DNA of 64,000 nt, taken from Mesorhizobium_L sp035547755. GTDB lineage: Bacteria > Pseudomonadota > Alphaproteobacteria > Rhizobiales > Rhizobiaceae. The notes beneath the pieces were generated by a model. That model was given only the letters and a program-made list of their open reading frames with translations. It was not told the DNA's origin and ran no database searches. The position numbers were made by a program, and so were the translations under genes. Shown piece by piece: positions 8,358 to 17,342 of this stretch. Position 1 is the stretch's first letter. Every line of letters starts with the position of its first letter. The stretch lies in NCBI GenBank assembly GCA_035547755.1, contig DASZUG010000019.1:1-64000 (forward strand), in the 5' to 3' direction.

Positions 8358-8633
8358 ATGTCCGCTTTGAAGAAGACTCGAACCATCAATCTCAGAATAG
8401 AGCCGGAGGCACATGACCTCATTGCGCGTGCAGCCGAGGTATGCGGCAAGAGCATCACGGCTTTCATGACCGAAGCATCCGTCTATTCAGCGCAGGAAGA
8501 ACTGCTCGATCAGCGATTCATCGGCGTTTCCGCCGAAGTTTTCGATGCGATCAATGAGAAGCTTGCTGCGCCTGGGATCGCACGGGATCAGTTGGTCAAA
8601 CTGTTCGAGAGCAAGATCGACTGGATGGACTGA
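8358..8633 (+). CDS. DUF1778 (TacA-type) antitoxin
   Basis: Encodes 91 residues from the ATG at 8358, which has GGAG 7 bp upstream. The N-terminal half is a ribbon-helix-helix segment (TRTINLRIEPEAHDLIARAAEVCGKSITAFMTEAS) and the C-terminal half, with QLVKLFESKIDWMD, is the tail that wraps the toxin in TacA-type antitoxins. It ends 3 bp before the GNAT gene. In the family the antitoxin both neutralises the acetyltransferase and represses the operon. The GC content is visibly lower than in neighbouring housekeeping genes, which suggests acquisition. Confidence 0.88.
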   Translation: MSALKKTRTINLRIEPEAHDLIARAAEVCGKSITAFMTEASVYSAQEELLDQRFIGVSAEVFDAINEKLAAPGIARDQLVKLFESKIDWMD

Positions 8634-8636
8634 CGC

Positions 8637-9146
8637 TTGTACCGTAAGCCTGCGCCGATCTCCGAACAGCATGTCACCACGGAGTTCGACTCTGGAAAGC
8701 CGTCTCTTGATGACTGGCTGAAGGATATGGCGCTGCACAACCAGGCGCAGGGCTATTCCCGAACATTCGTCATAGCCGACGAGCATTACAATGTCGTCGG
8801 CTATCATGCCGTGTGTGCGGGGATGATCCATCGCAACGATGTTTCCCGGTCAGCGAAGGGATCGCAGGCGCCCTACGAATTACCTGTGGCGGTATTGGCG
8901 CGCCTGGCAGTCACCCGAAAGCATCAGGGAAGAGGCTTAGGGCCTGCTCTGCTCCGGAACGCGCTCATGAGCGTCGTTTCGGCCGCCCAACTTGTGGCAT
9001 TCCGCGCCGTCGTGGTTCATGCAATCGACGATGAGGCAATGAACTTCTATACCAAATTCCACTTTCAACCGACCAGGGGTATGGAGCGCCGTCTGATCCT
9101 TCCCATAAAGGACATTATCGCCTCACTTGCGCAGGTGACGAACTAG
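8637..9146 (+). CDS. GNAT toxin of the TacT/AtaT type
   Basis: Encodes 169 residues from a TTG start 3 bp after the antitoxin stop. It shows the toxin-family N-terminus (FDSGKPSLDDWLKDMALHNQ) and the acetyl-CoA loop RLAVTRKHQGRGLG at residues 89-102. Tyr138 in NFYTKFHF lies where TacT has its catalytic tyrosine. Known relatives acetylate the amino group of aminoacyl-tRNA and stop translation. All key residues look intact, so the pair is probably functional. Sits between metY and clpP as a stand-alone module. Confidence 0.88.
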   Translation: MYRKPAPISEQHVTTEFDSGKPSLDDWLKDMALHNQAQGYSRTFVIADEHYNVVGYHAVCAGMIHRNDVSRSAKGSQAPYELPVAVLARLAVTRKHQGRGLGPALLRNALMSVVSAAQLVAFRAVVVHAIDDEAMNFYTKFHFQPTRGMERRLILPIKDIIASLAQVTN

Positions 9147-9254
9147 GAGCGCTACGTGGGCTTGCGCCGGATGGTGCACCCAACCTATTTATCTGGTGAA
9201 CATGGACAAAAACGATTCCGTTTGAGCATACGTCCCCGCGGAGAAGGACACTTC

Positions 9255-9887
9255 ATGAAAAGCCCCGTCGAAACCTACATGAACCTCGTGCCGATGGTTG
9301 TCGAACAGACCAATCGCGGCGAACGGGCTTACGACATCTTCTCGCGCCTCCTGAAGGAGCGCATCATCTTCATCACCGGCCCGATCGAAGACGGCATGGC
9401 GACGCTTGTCTGCGCGCAATTGCTGTTCCTCGAAGCGGAGAACCCGAAGAAGGAAATCAATCTCTACATCAACTCGCCGGGCGGCGTGGTGACGTCGGGG
9501 CTCGCCATCTACGACACGATGCAGTTCATCAAGCCGGCGGTTTCGACGCTCTGCATCGGACAGGCGGCGTCGATGGGCTCGCTCCTGCTCTGCGTCGGCC
9601 ACAAGGACATGCGGTTCGCGACGCCGAATGCGCGCATCATGGTGCATCAGCCGTCGGGCGGCTTCCAGGGGCAGGCCTCGGATATCGAGCGCCATGCGCA
9701 GGATATCATCAAATTGAAGCGGCGCCTGAACGAGATCTATGTCTCGCATACCGGACAGGACTACGACACCATCGAAAAGACGCTTGACCGCGACCATTTC
9801 ATGACTGCCGCGGAAGCGTTGGAGTTCGGTATTGTCGACAAGGTCATTTCATCGCGCGAGGCGGTCGAATCAACGATCGCCACGTGA
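9255..9887 (+). CDS. clpP: ATP-dependent Clp protease proteolytic subunit
   Basis: Encodes 210 residues from the ATG at 9255 with GGAGAAGGA upstream. The Ser-His-Asp triad is S106 (GQAASMGSLLL), H131 (RIMVHQPSGG) and D180 (LDRDHF). Full length with the INSPGG oxyanion loop, so an active tetradecameric serine protease that works with ClpX or ClpA. Followed by clpX after a 382-bp gap, long enough for a separate clpX promoter. Confidence 0.98.
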   Translation: MKSPVETYMNLVPMVVEQTNRGERAYDIFSRLLKERIIFITGPIEDGMATLVCAQLLFLEAENPKKEINLYINSPGGVVTSGLAIYDTMQFIKPAVSTLCIGQAASMGSLLLCVGHKDMRFATPNARIMVHQPSGGFQGQASDIERHAQDIIKLKRRLNEIYVSHTGQDYDTIEKTLDRDHFMTAAEALEFGIVDKVISSREAVESTIAT

Positions 9888-10269
9888 CGCTGCGGCAATT
9901 GCAAAGAATGGCGGAATTTTGAGGAAACTGCGTCATTTCGGTCACAAAAAGGCCTGTTTCCCTGGAACGTCCGGCCGCCTATGTTAAACCTATATTGATT
10001 TTCCACGGCATAAGTTTAGCCGGGGAAATTGCTCGTTGCCGAGTTTTTCGATTCGTGCTTGGTACGAAAGCGAAATTCATGACTTCGACGCGCTGGCATG
10101 GCGCATTGTGGCTCGTCCGCCGCGTTTTCGTCGAAGTGTTTTGTGCCCTTAATGGCACAGTCTGCCTGAAGGGTATGGAAGACTGTTGGCACATGCCAAC
10201 CGGGACAATAGGATCGTCTCGTCGGGCACCGGGTAGGATGGCCGGCAGCGCTGAAAGGGAAGTTGAGAC
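9888..10269. other. clpP-clpX intergenic region with a palindrome
   Basis: No convincing gene. The short open frames here lack a family and have poor codon use. It holds a perfect 7-bp inverted repeat, GTTGGCA-CA-TGCCAAC at 10185-10200, about 70 bp before the clpX start, and an AT-richer stretch near 9980-10030 that could hold the clpX promoter. Confidence 0.5.
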
Positions 10270-11544
10270 ATGAGCAAGGTCAGCAGCGGCGGTGGTGATT
10301 CCAAAAACACCCTCTACTGCTCGTTCTGCGGCAAGAGCCAGCATGAGGTCCGCAAGCTCATCGCAGGTCCGACGGTGTTCATCTGCGACGAATGCGTCGA
10401 GCTTTGCATGGACATCATCAGGGAGGAGAACAAGACCTCCATGGTGAAGTCGCGGGAAGGCGTTCCGACCCCGCAGGAAATCCTCAAGGTTCTCGACGAT
10501 TACGTCATCGGCCAGCCCTATGCCAAGCGCGTGCTCTCGGTCGCCGTGCATAACCATTACAAGCGGCTCGCCCACGCCACGAAGAACAATGATGTCGAAC
10601 TGGCAAAATCCAACATCCTCCTGATCGGTCCGACCGGCTGCGGCAAGACGCTTCTGGCGCAGACGCTGGCGCGCATCATCGACGTGCCGTTCACCATGGC
10701 CGACGCGACGACGCTGACGGAAGCGGGCTATGTCGGCGAGGATGTCGAGAACATCATCCTGAAGCTGTTGCAGGCGGCGGACTACAATGTCGAGCGGGCA
10801 CAGCGCGGTATCGTCTATATCGACGAGATCGACAAGATTTCCCGCAAGTCCGACAATCCCTCGATCACGCGCGACGTGTCGGGCGAGGGCGTGCAGCAGG
10901 CGCTCCTGAAGATAATGGAAGGTACGGTGGCTTCGGTTCCGCCGCAGGGCGGCCGCAAGCATCCGCAGCAGGAGTTCCTGCAGGTCGATACGGCGAACAT
11001 CCTCTTCATCTGCGGCGGTGCTTTCGCGGGCCTGGACAAGATCATTTCCGATCGCGGCCGCAAGACCTCGATCGGTTTCGGCGCGACCGTTTCGGCGTTG
11101 GAAGACAGGCGCACGGGCGAGCTGCTTCGCCAGGTGGAGCCCGAGGATTTGCTGAAATTCGGGCTCATTCCCGAATTTGTCGGCCGCCTTCCCGTGCTTG
11201 CGACGCTGGAGGATCTCGACGAGGCGGCCCTCATTCAGATCCTGACCGAGCCGAAGAACGCGCTGGTGAAACAATACCAGCGCCTGTTCGAGATGGAAAA
11301 TGTCGATCTTTCCTTCCATGAGAATGCGCTCTCGGCCATCGCCAAGAAGGCGATCGACCGCAAGACCGGCGCGCGCGGCTTGCGCTCGATCATGGAGGCG
11401 ATCCTGCTCGACACCATGTTCGAACTGCCGGCGCTGGAAGGCGTGCGCGAAGTCGTTATTTCCGAGGAAGTCGTTTCCGGAAATGCCCGGCCGCTCTACA
11501 TCTATTCAGAGCCGAAGAAGGAAAAGGGATCGGCTTCAGCGTGA
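10270..11544 (+). CDS. clpX: ATP-dependent Clp protease ATP-binding subunit ClpX
   Basis: Encodes 424 residues. The N-terminal zinc-binding domain has Cys17, 20, 39 and 42 (YCSFC, ICDEC). The AAA+ core has Walker A GPTGCGKT, Walker B VYIDEIDK, the GYVGEDVE pore loop and the arginine-finger region RTGARGLRSIMEAI. Unfolds substrates and feeds ClpP. Start ATG at 10270 with GGGAAGTTGAG in front. Length and motifs are normal. Fits the conserved alphaproteobacterial order clpP-clpX-lon-hupB. Confidence 0.98.
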   Translation: MSKVSSGGGDSKNTLYCSFCGKSQHEVRKLIAGPTVFICDECVELCMDIIREENKTSMVKSREGVPTPQEILKVLDDYVIGQPYAKRVLSVAVHNHYKRLAHATKNNDVELAKSNILLIGPTGCGKTLLAQTLARIIDVPFTMADATTLTEAGYVGEDVENIILKLLQAADYNVERAQRGIVYIDEIDKISRKSDNPSITRDVSGEGVQQALLKIMEGTVASVPPQGGRKHPQQEFLQVDTANILFICGGAFAGLDKIISDRGRKTSIGFGATVSALEDRRTGELLRQVEPEDLLKFGLIPEFVGRLPVLATLEDLDEAALIQILTEPKNALVKQYQRLFEMENVDLSFHENALSAIAKKAIDRKTGARGLRSIMEAILLDTMFELPALEGVREVVISEEVVSGNARPLYIYSEPKKEKGSASA

Positions 11545-11798
11545 GGGGCTTTCCCGCCGCTCTCGGAGAGGCTTGGCCAACGGTCAGCGAAGCTATGCGT
11601 TTTTGCCGGACGTCCGCGCCAGCCGCTCCCCAAAGCCACTTGATCTTGGCCTCGCCTGACGCCACTTAACCCCGTGAGGTCGAGGGGACCTTCCGTGCTA
11701 AAGAGCATCGTCCCAATCGGTGGTAGGCGGAATGGCCCTTGGCCGTTAACCCAGTTTCGCGGTCGGCTCGTGAGCGGCCGCGAAGGAAAGGCAAGAAA

Positions 11799-14228
11799 AT
11801 GAGCAAATCCTCCCGTTCCCCGGGTGCCGTCAAGAGCGGTGGCGTCTTTCCAGTCCTGCCGTTGCGCGACATCGTCGTCTTCCCGCACATGATCGTGCCG
11901 CTGTTCGTCGGCCGCGAGAAGTCGATCAAGGCGCTCGAGGAGGTGATGGGGGCCGACAAGCAGATCCTGCTGGCCACCCAGATCAATGCCGCCGACGACG
12001 ATCCCGCAACCGACGCAATCTACGATGTCGGCACGCTTGCGAACGTGCTTCAGTTGCTGAAACTTCCGGACGGCACTGTCAAGGTGCTGGTCGAGGGAAC
12101 CTCGCGTGCGAAGGTCCAGTCGTTCTCCGATCGCGCCGATTTCCATGAAGCGACCGCGGAAATCCTCGCCGAACCGGAAGAACAGGAGGTCGAGATCGAG
12201 GCGCTTGCGCGCTCCGTGGTCTCCGACTTCGAAAACTATGTAAAGCTCAACAAGAAGATTTCGCCCGAAGTGGTCGGCGCCGCAAGCCAGATCGACGATT
12301 ATTCCAAGCTCGCCGATACGGTCGCCTCGCATCTCGCGATCAAGATTCCCGAGAAGCAGGAAATGCTGGCCACCCTCTCCGTTAAGGAACGGCTGGAGAA
12401 GGCGATGGGCTTCATGGAAGCCGAAATCTCCGTCCTGCAGGTCGAGAAGCGCATCCGGTCGCGCGTCAAGCGCCAGATGGAGAAGACGCAGCGCGAGTAC
12501 TACCTCAACGAGCAGATGAAGGCGATCCAGAAGGAACTCGGCGAAGGCGAGGACGGCCGCGACGAGACTGCCGAGATCGAGGAGCGCATCAAGAAGACGA
12601 AGCTCTCCAAGGAGGCGCGCGAGAAGGCGAATGCCGAATTGAAGAAGCTGAAGTCGATGTCGCCAATGTCCGCGGAAGCGACCGTCGTGCGCAATTATCT
12701 CGACTGGCTCCTGTCGATTCCATGGAACAAGAAGTCGAAGCTCAAGCATGATCTGGATTATGCCCAGGAAGTGCTGGACGCGGATCATTTCGGCCTCGAC
12801 AAGGTCAAGGATCGGATCGTCGAATATCTCGCCGTCCAGAGCCGCCAGAACAAGCTGAAAGGCCCGATCCTGTGCCTCGTCGGTCCTCCCGGCGTCGGCA
12901 AGACCTCGCTCGGCAAGTCGATCGCCAAGGCGACCGGCCGCGAGTTCGTGCGCATGGCGCTCGGCGGCGTCAGGGACGAAGCCGAGATCCGCGGCCACAG
13001 GCGGACCTATATCGGCTCGATGCCCGGCAAGGTCATCCAGTCGATGCGCAAGGCCAAGAAGTCCAATCCGCTCTTCCTGCTCGACGAGATCGACAAAATG
13101 GGCATGGACTTTCGTGGCGATCCGTCTTCCGCATTGCTGGAAGTGCTCGACCCCGAGCAGAACAACTCGTTCAACGATCACTATCTCGAAGTCGATTACG
13201 ATCTTTCGAGCGTGATGTTCGTGACGACGGCCAATACGCTGAATATCCCGCCGGCCCTGATGGACCGCATGGAGATCATCCGTATCGCCGGCTACACGGA
13301 AGACGAGAAGGTCGAGATCGCCAAGCGGCACCTGCTGCCCAAGGCGATCCGGGATCACGCGCTCCAGCCGAAGGAGTTCTCGGTTTCGGATGGCGCTCTG
13401 CTGGAGATCGTCCGCACCTATACGCGGGAAGCCGGCGTGCGTAATTTCGAGCGTGAACTGATGAAACTGGCCCGCAAGGCCGTAACAGAGATCGTCAGGA
13501 CCAAGAAGAAGTCGATCAAGATCACCGAAAAGAATCTTGCCGATTATCTTGGCGTGCCGCGCTTCCGCTTCGGTCAGGTCGAGGGCGAGGATCAGATCGG
13601 CGTTGTGACCGGTCTTGCCTGGACCGAGGTCGGCGGCGAGTTGCTGACGATCGAGGGCGTCATGATGCCGGGCAAGGGCAAGATGACCGTCACCGGCAAT
13701 CTGAAGGACGTGATGAAGGAATCGATTTCGGCGGCGGCCTCCTATGTCCGCTCCCGCGCGATCGATTTCGGCATCGAGCCGCCGGTCTTCGACAAGCGTG
13801 ACATCCACGTCCACGTTCCCGAGGGCGCGACCCCGAAGGACGGTCCTTCCGCGGGCGTCGCCATGGCGACGGCGATCGTCTCGGTGATGACCGGCATCCC
13901 GGTCCGCAAGGATGTCGCCATGACCGGCGAGATCACGCTTCGCGGCCGTGTCCTGCCGATCGGCGGCCTGAAGGAGAAACTGCTTGCCGCATTGCGTGGC
14001 GGCATCAAGAAGGTGCTGATTCCGGAGGATAACGCCAAGGATCTGGCGGAAATCCCGGACAATGTGAAGAGCGGGATGGAGATCATCCCGGTCGCGCGGG
14101 TCGGCGAGGTGCTGCGTCATGCGCTGGTGACGATGCCGGAGCCGATCGAATGGACGCCGCCTGAGGATAAGGTCGCCGCGCCCGTCGAGAAGCTCGGCGA
14201 GGCGGGCCAGCAGACGGTCGCGCATTAA
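11799..14228 (+). CDS. lon: Endopeptidase La (Lon protease)
   Basis: Encodes 809 residues from the ATG at 11799; the frame runs on upstream but GAAGGAAAG supports this start. N-terminal substrate-binding domain begins VFPVLPLRDIVVFPHMIVPLFVGR. Walker A is GPPGVGKTSLGKS, Walker B LFLLDEIDKMG, and the C-terminal Ser-Lys protease domain carries the catalytic DGPSAG serine and the lysine after LRGRVLPIGGLKEKLLAA. Degrades damaged and regulatory proteins in the cytosol. A 254-bp gap after clpX suggests its own promoter, and a terminator follows. Confidence 0.98.
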   Translation: MSKSSRSPGAVKSGGVFPVLPLRDIVVFPHMIVPLFVGREKSIKALEEVMGADKQILLATQINAADDDPATDAIYDVGTLANVLQLLKLPDGTVKVLVEGTSRAKVQSFSDRADFHEATAEILAEPEEQEVEIEALARSVVSDFENYVKLNKKISPEVVGAASQIDDYSKLADTVASHLAIKIPEKQEMLATLSVKERLEKAMGFMEAEISVLQVEKRIRSRVKRQMEKTQREYYLNEQMKAIQKELGEGEDGRDETAEIEERIKKTKLSKEAREKANAELKKLKSMSPMSAEATVVRNYLDWLLSIPWNKKSKLKHDLDYAQEVLDADHFGLDKVKDRIVEYLAVQSRQNKLKGPILCLVGPPGVGKTSLGKSIAKATGREFVRMALGGVRDEAEIRGHRRTYIGSMPGKVIQSMRKAKKSNPLFLLDEIDKMGMDFRGDPSSALLEVLDPEQNNSFNDHYLEVDYDLSSVMFVTTANTLNIPPALMDRMEIIRIAGYTEDEKVEIAKRHLLPKAIRDHALQPKEFSVSDGALLEIVRTYTREAGVRNFERELMKLARKAVTEIVRTKKKSIKITEKNLADYLGVPRFRFGQVEGEDQIGVVTGLAWTEVGGELLTIEGVMMPGKGKMTVTGNLKDVMKESISAAASYVRSRAIDFGIEPPVFDKRDIHVHVPEGATPKDGPSAGVAMATAIVSVMTGIPVRKDVAMTGEITLRGRVLPIGGLKEKLLAALRGGIKKVLIPEDNAKDLAEIPDNVKSGMEIIPVARVGEVLRHALVTMPEPIEWTPPEDKVAAPVEKLGEAGQQTVAH

Positions 14229-14258
14229 AGATCGCCTGCCAAAAAACGACGAAAGACG

Positions 14259-14286
14259 AAAAGCCGGGCCTCGCGTCCGGCTTTTC
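14259..14286 (+). terminator. Intrinsic terminator of lon
   Basis: A 9-bp perfect stem AAAAGCCGG/CCGGCTTTT with a 9-nt loop, ending in TTTTCT, 31 bp past the lon stop. Confidence 0.85.
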
Positions 14287-14421
14287 TGTGAAAAAAGCCG
14301 GAAACCTGCTCTTTTTCAAGCTTGCGCGAAGCGTCGTAGCTTGGTTCATAGGCGAGTTGTTTCTAATGTTGCGCGTCGCCGGCGAGTCGTTTGTGCCGGT
14401 CTCCGCAGGAAGGGGTTTTGG

Positions 14422-14694
14422 ATGAACAAAAATGAATTGGTATCCGCGGTAGCTGACAAAGCCAGCCTTGAAAAAGGCAAAGCCCAGGCGGCGGTCGACG
14501 CAGTGTTTGCGGTCATCACCGAGGAATTGAAAAAGGGAGGGGACGTTCGTCTCGTGGGTTTCGGGAATTTCTCCGTCACCAAGCGGGCTGCGTCCACCGG
14601 CCGTAATCCCCAGACGGGCGCCACGGTGAACATCCCGGCGCGCAATGCGCCGAAATTCGCTGCCGGCAAGGGATTGAAGGATGCCGTGAACTAA
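14422..14694 (+). CDS. hupB: DNA-binding protein HU
   Basis: Encodes 90 residues, the normal HU length, from MNKNELVSAVADKA at 14422 with AGGAAGGGG upstream. Has the dimerisation helices and the beta-arm segment GFGNFSVTKRAASTGRNPQTGATVNIPARNAPKF that inserts into DNA. Nucleoid-associated architectural protein. Position right after lon is conserved across Alphaproteobacteria. A strong terminator follows. Confidence 0.98.
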   Translation: MNKNELVSAVADKASLEKGKAQAAVDAVFAVITEELKKGGDVRLVGFGNFSVTKRAASTGRNPQTGATVNIPARNAPKFAAGKGLKDAVN

Positions 14695-14746
14695 GCCTTC
14701 GGCGCGCCGAGGCTTCACTCACGTCATTGGTTTTTTTTGAAAAACA

Positions 14747-14785
14747 GCGTGCGTTGACTCCGGAAGGAGTCAGCGTGCGCTTTTT
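14747..14785 (+). terminator. Intrinsic terminator of hupB
   Basis: A 15-bp stem (three G-U pairs) from GCGTGCGTTGACTCC to GGAGTCAGCGTGCGC with a GGAA tetraloop, followed by TTTTT. Very stable; lies 52 bp after the hupB stop. Confidence 0.9.
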
Positions 14786-14932
14786 ACCGTTTTGTCATCC
14801 AGCCCGTCCGTAAGAAGCAGGAAGACTTGCTTGAGCGGCACGCGCGCGGTCTTGTGGGGGGACGACCTTGTAAACCCGCCGGGTTGCCGCAGTGATGGCA
14901 ATCCGATTGTGGTCTTGCTGGATCGGCGGGAA

Positions 14933-15008
<76 letters not shown>

Positions 15009-15073
15009 GGTGCGCCCCCGTTTAAGCGGTCGGCAGTCCCGCCGCAAGGGAAATTCTCTCTTCCCCAGCGGCT

Positions 15074-15263
15074 CTGAATTCAGGTTAACAGACGATTGTC
15101 CCCCCTCCGCCTCGCATTCGCTCGGCACCTCCCCCCGCTTCGCGGGTGGCGGATGGGCGCCGAGCCTGCGGCCAAGGCCTATCCTCTCCCTCACGAAGTG
15201 GGTGAGAGGTGTCCGCGAAGTGGACGGAGAGGGGGCAGACAAGCAAAATTAACCCGAGTTCAG
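15074..15263. repeat. 190-bp MITE-like palindromic repeat element
   Basis: Ends 15074-15088 and 15249-15263 form an imperfect terminal inverted repeat, 13 of 15 bases matching (CTGAATTCAGGTTAA against CTGAACTCGGGTTAA). Inside are several short palindromes of rhizobial type, including CCCGCTTCGCGGG near 15134 and GTCCGCGAAGTGGAC at 15211-15225. No coding capacity. Resembles the palindromic interspersed elements of rhizobia; no target-site duplication could be identified with confidence. Confidence 0.6.
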
Positions 15264-15428
15264 TACCCTGCTCTCTTCCCTCCGTACCGTTACAGCCGAC
15301 GGGTGAAGATGCTTAGGACGAGACGGAGTTCCCGGCGCAAATCACGCAGGACGCCGCTTGACAGCCTCCGACGAACCGCTTAATGCCACCCGCGTCGACG
15401 CGGACGCCCACGGGCCGGCGTCGGGTGC

Positions 15429-15505
15429 GCGGGTGTAGCTCAGTCGGTTAGAGTGCCGGCCTGTCACGCCGGAGGTCGCGGGTTCGAGCCCCGTCACTCG
15501 CGCCA
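15429..15505 (+). tRNA. tRNA-Asp(GTC)
   Basis: Acceptor GCGGGTG pairs with CACTCGC allowing G-U, D-arm GCTCAGTCGGTTAGAGT, anticodon stem-loop CCGGC-CTGTCAC-GCCGG with anticodon GTC, T-arm GCGGGTTCGAGCCCCGT, discriminator G and encoded CCA. Complete and functional in appearance. It marks the left edge of the region where the accessory importer cluster lies. Confidence 0.97.
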
Positions 15506-15873
15506 TATTTTCCATGCACCCGGCTCGAGTTGCCTCGATCGAGTTTCAACCAGCTCTGCTCGCCTGGTTTCAACTCCCGGTCTTTTTCTAACCGCTATTC
15601 GGATCGAATATGACGGCGAGAGCGTTTTTGGAGAAACGCTTGAGGAGGATCGCCATCACCAGTTCGACCAGATTTATGAGTTCACGACCTAATAGTTCAA
15701 GGCCTGCTGGACATCCTGTCGATCCGCTGCATACAACGAATTCTCGAAGAACGCCTCGGCCATTCCGGCGAAGCACGCGCACCGGTTTTTGCCGTGGGAT
15801 ATGTCCTGAACGAAGAGATAAAGCATTCCGGCGTTTCGAGGAAAACTGAAATGCTTCAATCGGAGATCGCCGA
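15506..15873. other. Intergenic region after tRNA-Asp with a possible gene remnant
   Basis: No intact gene. From about 15680 to the TGA at 15875-15877 one plus-strand frame stays open (it contains RILEERLGHSGEARAPVF) and overlaps the next ATG as ATGA, but it has no upstream start before a stop at 15677 and a third-position GC near 57%, below that of neighbouring genes. It may be a decayed gene 3' end or chance. Confidence 0.35.
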
Positions 15874-17202
15874 ATGACCAGCAATGTCGCGCTCGTTGGA
15901 TTGGCGCACGACCTCGCGGAGCGGGAGAAAAGCGGTAAGCCGATCCGCATCGGCCTGATTGGCGCGGGCGAAATGGGGACCGACATCATCACCCAGGTAG
16001 CGCGGATGAATGGTCTTGCTGTCGGCGCCGTCGCCGTGCGCAGCAATATTGACGCCGTTATGAAGGCCGGCGAAATCGCCTATGGCGAAGAGGGTCATGT
16101 ACGGGAGGCCGGAAACGCGTCCGACCTGGCCCGCGCCATGGAAGCCGGCAAGATCGCGGCCACCCATGATCCCTTGCTGATCCTCGAAAGCGGCTTGATC
16201 GACGTCGTCCTCGACGCGACCGGCATTCCTTCGGTCGGCGCCGAACTCGGCCTTGCGGCGATGGAGCACGGCAAGCATCTCGTGATGATGAATGTCGAGG
16301 CGGATGTGACCATCGGCGCCTATCTGAAGCATGAAGCGGAACGGCTCGGCGTCATCTATTCGCTGGGCGCGGGCGACGAGCCTTCCTCCTGCATGGAACT
16401 GATCGAATTCGTGTCCGCGCTTGGCTACCCGGTCGTCTCCGCCGGGAAGGGAAAGAACAACCCGCTTCGCTTCGACGCCATGCCGGAGGACTATGCCGAG
16501 GAGGCCGAGCGGCGGAACATGAATGTCCGGATGCTCGTCGAATTCGTCGAGGGATCGAAAACGATGGTGGAGATGGCGGCGATCGCCAATGCCACCGGGC
16601 TCGTTCCCGACAAGCCGGGAATGCACGGCCCGAAGGCGTCGCTGGCGGAATTGTCGAAGGTCCTGGTCCCCGAGAAGGACGGCGGCTGCCTTTCGAAAGC
16701 GGGCTGCGTCGATTATTCCGTCGGGCCGGGCGTGGCGCCCGGCATCTTCGTCGTCGCGGAGATGTCGCATCCGCGCCTGTCGGAGCGGATGGAGGATTTG
16801 AAGCTCGGCGAGGGGCCTTATTTCACCTTCCACAGGCCATACCACCTGACCTCGCTCGAAGTGCCGCTCACCTGCGCACGTGTGGTGCTCCACGGAAAAG
16901 CGGACATGGTGCCGCTCAAAAAACCCGTCGCCGAAGTGTGCGCCGTCGCCAAAAAGGATCTGTCGCCGGGCGAGAAGCTCGGGCTTGTCGGCGAACATAC
17001 TTACCGCGCGTGGACCATGACGGCCGAAGAGGCGAGGGCGGATCACGCTATTCCCTGCGGCCTGTTGCAGGGCGCGACAGTGAAGGCGGCGATCCGCAAG
17101 GGAGAACTCCTGACCTCGGACAACACGACGCTGCCAGCAAATTCGAAGATCGCCGAATTGCGGGCCCGCCAGGACAAGCTTCTCTATGGCGACGCCGGCT
17201 GA
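15874..17202 (+). CDS. NAD(P)-dependent oxidoreductase, homoserine dehydrogenase-like with C-terminal SAF domain
   Basis: Encodes 442 residues. The N-terminal Rossmann fold has the dinucleotide loop IRIGLIGAGEMG (GAGEMG at residues 30-35) and a homoserine-dehydrogenase-like DATGIPSVGAELGL. The last ~100 residues (PVAEVCAVAKKDLSPGEKLG ... AIPCGLLQGATVKAAIRKGELLTSD) form a SAF domain as in sialate synthase and sugar-acid dehydratases. Related proteins are annotated only as SAF-domain oxidoreductases, often in sugar-acid or polyol catabolic loci; the substrate is unknown. It precedes a complete ABC importer by 140 bp on the same strand, so it may act on the imported compound. Confidence 0.85.
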   Translation: MTSNVALVGLAHDLAEREKSGKPIRIGLIGAGEMGTDIITQVARMNGLAVGAVAVRSNIDAVMKAGEIAYGEEGHVREAGNASDLARAMEAGKIAATHDPLLILESGLIDVVLDATGIPSVGAELGLAAMEHGKHLVMMNVEADVTIGAYLKHEAERLGVIYSLGAGDEPSSCMELIEFVSALGYPVVSAGKGKNNPLRFDAMPEDYAEEAERRNMNVRMLVEFVEGSKTMVEMAAIANATGLVPDKPGMHGPKASLAELSKVLVPEKDGGCLSKAGCVDYSVGPGVAPGIFVVAEMSHPRLSERMEDLKLGEGPYFTFHRPYHLTSLEVPLTCARVVLHGKADMVPLKKPVAEVCAVAKKDLSPGEKLGLVGEHTYRAWTMTAEEARADHAIPCGLLQGATVKAAIRKGELLTSDNTTLPANSKIAELRARQDKLLYGDAG

Positions 17203-17342
17203 GGGCGGCGATCCAACTGCCTATATTGGGGTTGCTTCCGAAACGCCGAGGGGTTACGGCCAAGCGCGGAATTCGGGATTGAATTCAGGCGGCGGGGAAG
17301 AGATCGCGCCGCCGAAGGAAAACAATATTCAGGGAGAACCTC

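Noticed and set aside
9995..10273. 92-codon open frame between clpP and clpX
   Set aside because: No homology recognised, AT-rich start and no ribosome binding site; probably leader sequence.
11545..11798. Heat-shock type promoter for lon
   Set aside because: A CTTGATCTT... stretch near 11639 was considered, but no matching -10 box at proper spacing could be fixed.
11502..14225. 907-codon minus-strand open frame opposite lon
   Set aside because: Shadow of lon in a high-GC genome: the plus-strand frame has all Lon motifs, and the antisense product has no family and a biased His/Asp/Arg composition.
15588..16046. 152-codon minus-strand frame over the start of the oxidoreductase gene
   Set aside because: Antisense to a well-supported gene and no family seen.
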